Positions 1 to 7,458 of a DNA stretch of 10,144 nucleotides are shown piece by piece. The position numbers were made by a program, and so were the translations under genes. A model generated the notes under the pieces. The model was given only the letters and a program-made list of their open reading frames with translations, was not told the DNA's origin and made no database searches. Position 1 is the first letter of the stretch. Each line of letters begins with the position of its first letter. This DNA comes from DASSKW01 sp035690065 (GTDB lineage: Bacteria > Pseudomonadota > Gammaproteobacteria > Natronospirales > REEB76), in NCBI GenBank assembly GCA_035690065.1, contig DASSKW010000122.1:1-10144 (forward strand), read 5' to 3'.

Positions 1-6
1 CTCCCA

Positions 7-31
7 CCCGGAACGCTGGCTCGTTTCCGGG
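7..31. other. Imperfect stem-loop upstream of the first S10 gene
   Basis: CCCGGAACG (7-15) can pair with CGTTTCCGGG (22-31) with one bulged T and a 6-nt loop (16-21). No T-run follows, so it is not a convincing intrinsic terminator. It may be the 3' end of an upstream unit outside the window or a leader structure of the S10 gene that starts at 89. No clear -35/-10 pair was recognised in bases 1-88. Confidence 0.3.
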
Positions 32-88
32 GTCTGACTAAGCTACACCCTGTCCGGTGAACTACCAGACCAACAAGAGGACACCCCC

Positions 89-1648
89 GTGAAACGCCTA
101 TTCATGTTGATACCGCTATGCCTGGCCCTCGGCTCAGTGACGGCTCTGGCTGAAGACGCCCCCCACAAGGGCGGCGACAAGGCCTCAGCCCCCAGCGCCA
201 CCGCCCCCAAGGCGGAGAAGTCCGTCACCCACGGCAGCGTGACCGTCGGCGGCGAGACCATCAAGTACACGGCCACCGCCGGCACCATCATCCTCAAGAA
301 CAGTGAGGACAAGCCCACCGGCAGCATGTTCTATGTGGCCTATACCAAGGACGGCGTGTCCAACCCCGGCACCCGCCCGGTGACGTTCCTCTACAACGGC
401 GGCCCCGGCTCCGCGACGCTGTGGCTGCAGATGGGCTCGGTCGGCCCGGTGCGCGTCGAGACCGCCGATGCGGCTTATACCGCCCCGGCGCCCTACAAAG
501 TGGTAAGTAACCAGTATTCGCTGCTGGACAAGACCGACCTGGTATTCATCGACGCCATGGGCACCGGTTTCAGCAAGATCATCGGCAAGGATGACGGCGG
601 TGTCGGCACTGGCAAGGACTTTTTCGGTGTCGATGAAGATGCCAAGGCTTTCGCCCAGTTCATCTACGATTATGTAAGTCACAACGACCGCTGGAATTCG
701 CCCAAATTCCTGATGGGCGAGAGTTACGGCACCACCCGCTCCGCCGCGCTGGTGGATTACCTGGAAGAACACGACAACATGGACTTCAACGGTGTGATCC
801 TGGTGTCCTCGATCCTCGATTTCGAGACTGCAAGCTTCAACGCCGGCAATGACGAGCCCTACATCCTGTATCTGCCGACCTATGCCGCAACCGCGTGCTA
901 TCACAAGGTGGTGCAGTGCCCGGCGGATCTACCGGCTTATCTGCAGCAGGTCCGCGACTTCGCCACCGGCGCCTATGCCAATGCCCTCATCAAGGGTGAC
1001 ACGTTGACGACGCAAGAACGAAATACTGTATTGTCCAGGCTCGCTCAGTACACCGGTCTGTCGCAGGATTACCTGACCAAAGCGAACCTGCGCGTCAGCC
1101 TGTTCCAGTTCATGGCCGAACTGCAGCGCAGTCGCGGTCTGGTGACCGGTCGGCTGGATTCACGCTTCTCTGGCAGCGCTTCCGATCAACTCGCTGAATG
1201 GGCGTTCAACGATCCGCAAAGCGACGCGATCAGTGGCGCATATGTGGCCGCGTTCAACCAGTACGTCCGGGATACGCTGAAATTCGGCGAGGACAAGACC
1301 TACAAACCCTCCAACGGCGAGGCCAATCAGAATTGGAACTGGAAGCATCAGCACGGCTTCTTCGATTTCGGCTGGCCGGGCTATACCAATGTGGCGGTGG
1401 ATCTGGCGGATGCCATCCGTTACAACCCGCATCTCAAGGTGCAATTCGAAAACGGTTACTACGATCTCGCCACACCGTTCTTCGCCACCGAGTACACGGT
1501 GGATCATCTAGGGCTGCCGGAGAACCTGCGCGGGAATGTCTCGCTCAAGTATTACGACGCAGGCCACATGATGTATGTGCATGTCCCGGCATTGAAAGCA
1601 CTACATGCCAATCTGGTGCAGTTCTACGATCAGACCACACATAATTAA
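89..1648 (+). CDS. Secreted S10 family serine carboxypeptidase-like peptidase, copy 1
   Basis: The product (519 aa) belongs to the alpha/beta-hydrolase family of serine carboxypeptidases, which remove C-terminal residues from peptides. Residues 1-21 form a signal peptide (MKR, hydrophobic core, ALA cleavage site), so it should be exported to the periplasm or beyond. The oxyanion loop NGGPG begins at Asn103. The nucleophile Ser212 lies in GESYG, Asp459 in NGYYDLATPF, and His493 in AGHMMY, so the triad is complete. The start is GTG, with AAGAGG at 75-80 placed 8 nt upstream. It is the most divergent of three tandem copies: it has Cys270 and Cys277, absent from the other two and able to form a disulfide after export, and a different segment before the catalytic Asp (about residues 365-440). 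The Glu of the canonical ExGP motif is replaced by Ser (GSVGP). Its substrate is unknown. Family assignment is firm; strict carboxypeptidase activity is inferred. Confidence 0.93.
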   Translation: MKRLFMLIPLCLALGSVTALAEDAPHKGGDKASAPSATAPKAEKSVTHGSVTVGGETIKYTATAGTIILKNSEDKPTGSMFYVAYTKDGVSNPGTRPVTFLYNGGPGSATLWLQMGSVGPVRVETADAAYTAPAPYKVVSNQYSLLDKTDLVFIDAMGTGFSKIIGKDDGGVGTGKDFFGVDEDAKAFAQFIYDYVSHNDRWNSPKFLMGESYGTTRSAALVDYLEEHDNMDFNGVILVSSILDFETASFNAGNDEPYILYLPTYAATACYHKVVQCPADLPAYLQQVRDFATGAYANALIKGDTLTTQERNTVLSRLAQYTGLSQDYLTKANLRVSLFQFMAELQRSRGLVTGRLDSRFSGSASDQLAEWAFNDPQSDAISGAYVAAFNQYVRDTLKFGEDKTYKPSNGEANQNWNWKHQHGFFDFGWPGYTNVAVDLADAIRYNPHLKVQFENGYYDLATPFFATEYTVDHLGLPENLRGNVSLKYYDAGHMMYVHVPALKALHANLVQFYDQTTHN

Positions 1649-1661
1649 ACAGGTCCATGTG

Positions 1662-1693
1662 AAAAGCCCGCGGCGATCACCGCGGGCTTTTTT
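1662..1693 (+). terminator. Intrinsic terminator after S10 copy 1
   Basis: AAAGCCCGCGG (1663-1673) pairs perfectly with CCGCGGGCTTT (1680-1690) around a 6-nt loop, and a run of six T spans 1688-1693. This is a strong rho-independent terminator starting 13 nt after the stop codon of copy 1. Only 27 nt separate the last T from the GTG start of copy 2, so copies 2 and 3 depend on read-through or on a promoter that overlaps the hairpin. Confidence 0.9.
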
Positions 1694-1720
1694 CACCGCG
1701 TATTTCCCGAGGAGATCCCC

Positions 1721-3268
1721 GTGAAAAGATTATTGTCAGCCTTTCCCATGCTGCTGTTGCTGGCCGTGAGCCTGCCGGCCTTCGCCGATGACGCACCCAA
1801 AGCCGGTGCCGACAAAGCCGCAGATACGACTCTGCCGGTGCCGAAAGAAACCAGCTCGGTCACTCACCACAGCGTCAGCATCGACGGCGAGACCGTCAAA
1901 TACACCGCCACCGCCGGCAACCTGGTCATCGACGACGACAAGGGCGATGCCATCGGCAGTTTCTTCTATGTCGCGTACACCAAAGACGGTGTGAAGAGCA
2001 ACGCACGCCGCCCGCTGACGTTCCTGTTCAACGGCGGCCCCGGTTCGTCGTCGATCTGGCTGCACATGGGCAGTTTCGGGCCGGTGCGTGTAGAGACCAC
2101 GGATGCCGATGCCACGCCGCCGGCGCCCTACAAACTCGTACCGAACCAGTATTCGCTGCTCGACAAGAGCGACCTGGTCTTCATCGATGCGATGGGCACT
2201 GGTTTCTCGCGCATCGTCGGCAAAGGCACGCCCAAGGATTTCTACGGCACCGATCCGGATATCGAATCGTTCGGCAAGTTCATCGAGCGTTACGTCACGC
2301 TCAACGATCGCTGGAACTCGCCCAAGTTCCTGCTCGGTGAAAGCTACGGCACGACGCGTGCGGCCGGACTGGTGGACTGGTTGCAGGGCAAAGGCATGGC
2401 CTTCAACGGTGTGATCCTGCAATCCTCCTGGCTCAACGGATTCGTGGATTTCCCGGGCCCGGCGTACTCGCTGGATCTGCCATACGAACTTTATCTGCCC
2501 AGCATGGCGGCCACCGCCTGGTATCACGACAAGATCCCCAACAAACCCGCCGACCTTGCCGCTTTCGTGCAGCAGGCCCGCGAATTCGCGCTCGGCGGTT
2601 ACGCGCGCGCGCTGGATCAGGGCAGCAAGCTCAGTGCCGCCGACACCCAGGCGATCGCAGAGAAGCTGCACGCGTTCACCGGTTTGCCGGTGCAGTACAT
2701 CCTCAACGCCAAGCTGCGGGTCAATCCATTCCGGTTCGAGAAGGAATTGCTGCGCGGCGAGGAGCGCACGATCGGCCGACTCGACGCGCGCTTCCCCGGT
2801 ATCGACCATGACGCCGCCGGCGAGTATCCGGAATACGATCCCTCGGGCTCCGCTATCGGTCCGGCCTACACCGCCGCGTTCAACTGGTATCTGGCCAATG
2901 ATCTCGATTACAAATCCGACACCAGTTACAAAGTCGAGAACTACCGCGAAGTCGGCCGTGACTGGGACAACGGTCAACGTATCGATGGCCAGAAATATCC
3001 GCTCATGGACGTGGAAGAAAATCTGCGCGAAGCCATGACCGAGAACCCGCACCTCAAGGTGTTCTCGGCCAATGGCTATTTCGATTTCGCGACACCGTTC
3101 TTCGAGACCGAATACGACCTGGATCATATGGGCCTGGATCCCTCCTTGATGAAGAACATCAGTTACGGGTATTACCAGTCCGGACACATGATCTACCTCC
3201 ATGTCCCGGCACTGAAGGCATATAAAGCCGACGTGGCGAAATTCTACGATGCCACTATCGGCAACTGA
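1721..3268 (+). CDS. Secreted S10 family serine carboxypeptidase-like peptidase, copy 2
   Basis: This 515-aa paralogue has a signal peptide (residues 1-22, cleavage after AFA), the oxyanion loop NGGPGSSS from Asn104, and a full triad: Ser208 in GESYG, Asp455 in NGYFDFATPF, and His489 in SGHMIY. The GTG start is supported by AGGAG at 1710-1714, 6 nt upstream, and by alignment with the signal peptides of its neighbours. The position equivalent to the Glu of the eukaryotic ExGP motif is Ser (GSFGP). Where copy 1 has two cysteines, this protein has Trp and Asn-Lys (AWYHDKIPNKPADL). It is followed by copy 3 after 23 nt with no terminator, so the two are almost certainly cotranscribed. The likely role is exoproteolytic trimming of peptides outside the cytoplasm; substrate preference cannot be read from the sequence. 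Confidence 0.93.
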   Translation: MKRLLSAFPMLLLLAVSLPAFADDAPKAGADKAADTTLPVPKETSSVTHHSVSIDGETVKYTATAGNLVIDDDKGDAIGSFFYVAYTKDGVKSNARRPLTFLFNGGPGSSSIWLHMGSFGPVRVETTDADATPPAPYKLVPNQYSLLDKSDLVFIDAMGTGFSRIVGKGTPKDFYGTDPDIESFGKFIERYVTLNDRWNSPKFLLGESYGTTRAAGLVDWLQGKGMAFNGVILQSSWLNGFVDFPGPAYSLDLPYELYLPSMAATAWYHDKIPNKPADLAAFVQQAREFALGGYARALDQGSKLSAADTQAIAEKLHAFTGLPVQYILNAKLRVNPFRFEKELLRGEERTIGRLDARFPGIDHDAAGEYPEYDPSGSAIGPAYTAAFNWYLANDLDYKSDTSYKVENYREVGRDWDNGQRIDGQKYPLMDVEENLREAMTENPHLKVFSANGYFDFATPFFETEYDLDHMGLDPSLMKNISYGYYQSGHMIYLHVPALKAYKADVAKFYDATIGN

Positions 3269-3291
3269 AGAACCATTTCAAGGAGAATACG

Positions 3292-4830
3292 ATGAAACAT
3301 TATTTACCGATCCTGCTGGCGCTCACCGCCCTGGTCGCGATGCCGGCCTTCGCAACCGATGCACCGCAAAAACCGGATACGGCGAAAGCCGCCAGTGATA
3401 CCGTGACCAAAGAGGAAAAGATCCTCACTCATCACAGTATCGATCTCAATGGCCATACGATTCATTACACTGCCACCGCCGGTAACCTGGTGTTAAAGAA
3501 CGACAAGGGTGACCAGACCGCCAGCATGTTTTATATCGCCTATACCGAGGACGGCGCGAATGCCGGCAAGCGCCCGGTAACGTTCGCTTACAACGGTGGC
3601 CCCGGTGGTTCTTCGGTATTGGTGAATCTGGGTGGTTTCGGTCCGATGCGGGTCGTCACGACCGACGCGGCACCCACCCCGCCCGCGCCTTACTCACTGG
3701 AACCGAACCAGTACAGTCTGCTCGACAAATCCGACCTGGTCTTCATCGATGCGGTCGGCACCGGTTTCAGCAAACTGTTGGGCAAATCCGAGCCCAAGGA
3801 TTTCTACGGCGCCGATCAGGATGTCGAGGCCTTTGGTGACTTCATCCAACGTTACATCACGCTCAACAACCGCTGGAATTCGCCCAAGTTCATACTGGGG
3901 GAAAGCTACGGCACTCCGCGTTCCGCGATGCTGGCGAACTGGTTGCAGGACAAAGGCATCGCGCTAAACGGCGTGATCCTGCTATCCAGCATCCTGAACT
4001 TCAACGATGAATTCTGGTTCCAGCCGGAGGGTTCCAACGATCTATCCTACGAGCTGTATCTGCCGAGTTATGCCGCTATCGCCTGGTATCACGACAAACT
4101 CCCAAACAAACCTGCTGACCTGCCGACGTTCCTGAAACAGGTGCGCGAATTCGCGCTGGGTGATTACGCCAACGCGCTGGAAGCCGGCGACAGCATCAAC
4201 GCCACACAGGAAGCAGCAGTCATCCAGAAGCTGCACGCCTATACCGGCCTGAGCGAGACCTATCTCAAGGAGGCCAAACTACGGGTATCACCGGGCCGTT
4301 TCATGAAGGAGCTGTTGCGCGACGAAGCGCGCACCGTCGGCCGTTACGATGCGCGCTATGAAGGCATCGACTACGACTCGGCCGGTGAGTACATGGATTA
4401 CGATCCTTCCGGCACCGCCATGTTCCCGGCAGTGGTCGCGGCATTCCATAACTATCTGCAGAACGACCTAAACGACAAGAGCACGGCGAATTACGAGTTC
4501 CTCAGCTACAAGGTCAACCGTGCCTGGGACTGGCACCATCGCGTGGACGGTCAGAAATTTCCGGTCCCCGATACCTTGCCGGATCTGCGCGAAGCCATGA
4601 CTCAGAATCCTCACCTGGAGGTGTTCTCCGGTAATGGGTACTACGATCTCGCTACGCCGTTCTTCAAGACCGAGTACGAACTCAACCACATGGGGCTCGA
4701 TCGGTCATTGCAGAAGAACATCACGTTCGGCCACTATGACGACGGTCATATGCTTTACATCCATACGCCTGCACTGAAGAAACTTGATCAAGATCTGGAC
4801 CGTTTCTACGACAGCGCCACCTCCGACTGA
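3292..4830 (+). CDS. Secreted S10 family serine carboxypeptidase-like peptidase, copy 3
   Basis: This third paralogue (512 aa) starts at ATG with an ideal ribosome binding site, AAGGAG (3280-3285), 6 nt upstream. The signal peptide covers residues 1-21 (cleavage after AFA). The oxyanion loop is NGGPGGSS from Asn101, with a Gly where copy 2 has Ser. The triad is Ser205 (GESYGTP), Asp452 (NGYYDLATPF) and His486 (DGHMLY). The ExGP position is Gly (GGFGP). It is closest to copy 2 and shares with it the GEY...YDPSG segment and the WYHDK block. It lies 23 nt downstream of copy 2, and the unit ends at the terminator at 4855-4887. It is probably an exported exopeptidase whose specificity has drifted from its sisters, since the substitutions fall in and around the oxyanion loop. 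Confidence 0.93.
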   Translation: MKHYLPILLALTALVAMPAFATDAPQKPDTAKAASDTVTKEEKILTHHSIDLNGHTIHYTATAGNLVLKNDKGDQTASMFYIAYTEDGANAGKRPVTFAYNGGPGGSSVLVNLGGFGPMRVVTTDAAPTPPAPYSLEPNQYSLLDKSDLVFIDAVGTGFSKLLGKSEPKDFYGADQDVEAFGDFIQRYITLNNRWNSPKFILGESYGTPRSAMLANWLQDKGIALNGVILLSSILNFNDEFWFQPEGSNDLSYELYLPSYAAIAWYHDKLPNKPADLPTFLKQVREFALGDYANALEAGDSINATQEAAVIQKLHAYTGLSETYLKEAKLRVSPGRFMKELLRDEARTVGRYDARYEGIDYDSAGEYMDYDPSGTAMFPAVVAAFHNYLQNDLNDKSTANYEFLSYKVNRAWDWHHRVDGQKFPVPDTLPDLREAMTQNPHLEVFSGNGYYDLATPFFKTEYELNHMGLDRSLQKNITFGHYDDGHMLYIHTPALKKLDQDLDRFYDSATSD

Positions 4831-4854
4831 TCTTCTACACCAGTCATCCAAAGC

Positions 4855-4887
4855 AACACCCGCGGACATCCGCGGGTGTTTTATTTT
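4855..4887 (+). terminator. Intrinsic terminator closing the S10 array
   Basis: AACACCCGCGG (4855-4865) pairs perfectly with CCGCGGGTGTT (4870-4880) around the loop ACAT, followed by TTTTATTTT. It ends the + strand S10 unit. Read on the - strand the same hairpin has only a short T-tail, so it may also weakly stop the convergent MFS transcript. Bases 4888-5010 hold no gene or other signal that I recognise. Confidence 0.88.
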
Positions 4888-5010
4888 GTGTATCTAACGT
4901 TAACGACCAGCATCGGCCTGGCGGAAATGGAGTACGGACGGGATCAGTCTTTCCATGCGACTGCTTCCTGTAACAAACCACGATCAACAAGACTTTACGA
5001 TCACCTTGTC

Positions 5011-6318
5011 TCAGCCTGGCTCCAGGCGCCCACCCCGATCGGGATGATGGAACAGGATCACGACGACTACCGAAGACAGCGCGAGCAGCGCCATCAGCCA
5101 GAAAGCATTGTTGAAACTATGCGTCATGCCGACCACCCAGCCGGTTACCAGCGGAGCGGCAAATCCCGAGATTGCGAAGAACGTATCCATGACGCCGAGC
5201 GCGGTACCGGCGCGCTCCCGCGCCACATCCACGTTGATGGCATAGAACGCCGCGTTCGGTCCCATGCTCAGTCCCACGGCCAGCGAGATGAATACCAGCA
5301 TCACGCTGAGGTCGTGCACGAAGATCACCGGCAGGATGCACAGCCCCGCGAGTAATTGCGATATCCAGATTGGATGGGAACGCGCGATGCGCAGACTGCC
5401 GGTACGGCGCAGCAAGGCATCGGACAGGTAGCCGAATCCCCATAACAACACGGCCGCCAGCAGCCACGGCAGGATCGAGAAGATACCGATCTGCCTGAGA
5501 TTGAGTTGATAGACCTGCTGGAGATAGCTCGGCAACCAGGTCATGAAGAAAAACAGGTAATAGCCGAACACGAAGAATGACCAGTCATTGGCCAGCAGCG
5601 TGGGGTTCGACAGCAGGAACTTCCACATGCCTTTGATATGCCGACGCCGGTCATGGGTAACCGCAGCGCTGGCAGCCCGGTCCGCGACGCTGTGCTCGCG
5701 GATATGCTCCAGTTCTGCCTGATTCACATGCCGGCTGTGTTCGGGGAAGTCGCGGAACAGAAACCACCACAAGGGCAACCAGATGACACCGAGCAGCATC
5801 AATACGATGAACATGCCGCGCCAGCCGGCATGGATGATGAGCTGGGTGACGACCGGTGCGCCGATAGCGAGCGCCAACGGCACCGCCACCAGCGAATTGG
5901 ACAGCGCGATAGCGCGCTCGTGACTCGATAGCCAGTCCGCCACCGCACGATTCATGGCCGGGAAGTTGGGGCCTTCCGCCACGCCCAGTAGCACCCGGGC
6001 GCTGGCCAGCATGACGAAACCGACTGCCAGCCCGGTGAGCCCGATGGCGAGTGACCAGACCAGTGCGGCCCAGAACAACGTGACCCGTGCACCGTGACGA
6101 TCCGCAAGGATGCCGCCAAAGAAAGTAGTCAGCATGTAGCCGATGCTGAATGCAGCGAGGATGAAACCGCTCAGGATTGCTTTATCGTGCTGACTGAATC
6201 CCAGGTCACGGGCGATATCACCGATCCCGTAGGCGATGGCGGAACGGTCGATGTAATTGACCACGGTGATAAAAAAGATGAGCCCGATGATGACCCAGCG
6301 AAAACGCGTCCGACGCAT
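5011..6318 (-). CDS. MFS transporter, anion:cation symporter (ACS) type
   Basis: The product (435 aa) is a 12-helix major facilitator of the ACS group, whose members import organic anions such as sugar acids or aromatic acids with protons. The evidence is the N-terminal NYIDR (residues 21-25), motif A between helices 2 and 3 (GGILADRHGAR, 68-78), and the helix-4 signature EGPNFPAMNR (115-124). A charged central loop at about 195-240 is rich in His and Arg and is followed by a second set of six helices. The ATG at 6318 is chosen because GGGAGG sits 6 nt upstream on the coding strand; a TTG at 6336 in the same frame would swallow that site. It lies 47 nt downstream of the DUF6502-like gene with no terminator between, so cotranscription is likely. 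No catabolic enzyme is adjacent, and the substrate cannot be predicted. Confidence 0.88.
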   Translation of the reverse strand: MRRTRFRWVIIGLIFFITVVNYIDRSAIAYGIGDIARDLGFSQHDKAILSGFILAAFSIGYMLTTFFGGILADRHGARVTLFWAALVWSLAIGLTGLAVGFVMLASARVLLGVAEGPNFPAMNRAVADWLSSHERAIALSNSLVAVPLALAIGAPVVTQLIIHAGWRGMFIVLMLLGVIWLPLWWFLFRDFPEHSRHVNQAELEHIREHSVADRAASAAVTHDRRRHIKGMWKFLLSNPTLLANDWSFFVFGYYLFFFMTWLPSYLQQVYQLNLRQIGIFSILPWLLAAVLLWGFGYLSDALLRRTGSLRIARSHPIWISQLLAGLCILPVIFVHDLSVMLVFISLAVGLSMGPNAAFYAINVDVARERAGTALGVMDTFFAISGFAAPLVTGWVVGMTHSFNNAFWLMALLALSSVVVVILFHHPDRGGRLEPG

Positions 6319-6365
6319 GATCTGCCTCCCGCTCAACGGTAAGGCAATACTAACCGATGCCGGAC

Positions 6366-7199
6366 TTAATCCTCGAAATAATAGACTCCGATACCGACAG
6401 GATGCAGGTCGGCCGCAGAATCTGCGGATTTGGAATAACCGCTCAAACGTCCTTCGAGACGACGCGTGAACGCCTCGGTTTCGGTACGGACAAAATCGCG
6501 TACTGCCGGCAACATGTTCTCGGACACCAATACCGGATCAAGACACCGCTCCGGCAAGGTTGCTCCGTCATCCAGATGCTGATTCCGTTCCAGGGTATCG
6601 AGTAATCCGCCGAGTCTGACGCTAGCGCGCTCTAACTCCTCATTGACCAAAGCCGAACCGCTGGTACTGATAGTCAGCTTCAGTTTGTCGCTGGGAAGTT
6701 TTTCTACCAGACCGTTCTGCATCAACTCATCGAGGATCGCGCGATGCGGCACATCACCACTGTACAGGCGGACCAGATCCGCGAATGAACGCTGCCCCTT
6801 GTTCACCGCGAGTTCACGCGGCTGGCCGTCATCGTCCACGAAGTCGTTGTGTGTCATCCAGCCCGCTACCACCCGGACTGCCCGATTACGGCTGGGGATC
6901 GCGCCACGTTCTTCGGGCGGCGGCAGGTCTGCGAGTCGCATCACTTCCTTGCGCGACAACCCGGTCAGGATTGCGGCGCGCGACTTGAACGGACGATTCC
7001 GATTCGACAGTGCGAATTCGGACTCATGCATGGAGACGTCCACGAATACCCAGCGGCTGATCTCCTCGAACTCGAGACAGGACATGCCGTGTCTCAAAAG
7101 GATACGTGCCAGTGGTCTCAGAACCCGCAACACCAGCACAATCAAGCTTCTCGACAAGATCGCGGGTGCGTACGCCGCAGTAGTCACATTATTGCTCAT
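6366..7199 (-). CDS. DUF6502-like protein with a predicted helix-turn-helix segment
   Basis: The product (277 aa) has no known function. The early block LRPLARILLRHGMSCLEFEE (27-46) and the block KSRAAILTGLSRKEVMRL (72-89) resemble, from memory, the DUF6502 family of gammaproteobacteria. The second block reads like a helix-turn-helix: a Gly at the turn, then SRKEV as the recognition helix. Residues about 130-180 (SFADLVRLYSGDVPHRAILDELMQNGLVE) could be a second winged-helix-like unit. There is no signal peptide or membrane segment, so it should be cytoplasmic. The ATG start is preceded by AAGGGG about 6 nt upstream. It lies first in a probable two-gene unit with the MFS transporter, so it may regulate that transporter; this rests on gene order alone. 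The family name would need a profile search. Confidence 0.72.
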   Translation of the reverse strand: MSNNVTTAAYAPAILSRSLIVLVLRVLRPLARILLRHGMSCLEFEEISRWVFVDVSMHESEFALSNRNRPFKSRAAILTGLSRKEVMRLADLPPPEERGAIPSRNRAVRVVAGWMTHNDFVDDDGQPRELAVNKGQRSFADLVRLYSGDVPHRAILDELMQNGLVEKLPSDKLKLTISTSGSALVNEELERASVRLGGLLDTLERNQHLDDGATLPERCLDPVLVSENMLPAVRDFVRTETEAFTRRLEGRLSGYSKSADSAADLHPVGIGVYYFED

Positions 7200-7458
7200 T
7201 GTCTTGCCCCTTACCCATTTGGGAGATCACAAGGCCAGCGTTATGACAAAACGCACCTCGTAACCCGCTTCCTGCTTGCGCAGTCCGTGCCGATTTCACA
7301 TAAAGCATACACCGAAACACGAAATTGAGCGCAGGAATGTTTTCCCAAATTTATTAAGGGCTTCATGGACAGTAATTCAGGGCACAGGCAATGAGCATAA
7401 TTTGCCCACTTCCGGACAGTCTGGGCAGGCGGAGCAGGCTCCGGGGAATCGAGGGGGG
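7200..7458. other. Intergenic region between the DUF6502-like and lipoprotein genes
   Basis: This stretch of about 260 nt has no credible coding frame. Its centre (about 7300-7400) is more AT-rich than the flanks and is the natural place for a - strand promoter of the DUF6502-like/MFS unit. A TATGCT at about 7307-7312 (- strand) is a possible -10, but no good -35 accompanies it. A 5-bp hairpin, CGGAG/CTCCG with loop CAGG (7430-7443), lies just past the lipoprotein stop but has no T-run, so no terminator is called. Confidence 0.4.

Larger units (their letters stand above)
89..4830 (+). repeat. Tandem triplication of S10 peptidase genes
   Basis: Three head-to-tail genes of 519, 515 and 512 codons encode proteins that align along their whole length. 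Shared blocks include a DAP motif just after the signal cleavage site, KYTATAG or HYTATAG near residue 60, NQYSLLDK, LVFIDA.GTGFS, RWNSPKF, GESYGT, NPHL and ATPFF. Copies 2 and 3 share further blocks that copy 1 lacks, such as YHDK-PNKPADL and a GEY...YDPSG stretch. The simplest reading is an older duplication giving copy 1 and the ancestor of copies 2 and 3, followed by a second duplication. Confidence 0.9.

Noticed and set aside
1736..3202. A long open frame (488 codons) on the - strand opposite S10 copy 2, with similar ones opposite copy 1 (185-904) and the radical SAM gene (8365-9264).
   Set aside because: Mirror frames caused by GC-rich codon use of the real genes. They show no recognisable domains, and the opposite strand carries complete, conserved proteins.
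4876..5355. A + strand open frame of 159 codons overlapping the end of the MFS gene.
   Set aside because: It starts inside the T-tail of the array terminator, is rich in His, Gln and Arg with no domain, and lies antisense to conserved transporter sequence.
6319..6336. A TTG start at 6336 for the MFS transporter.
   Set aside because: The ATG at 6318 has GGGAGG 6 nt upstream and gives the normal ACS N-terminus; the TTG would place that site inside the gene.
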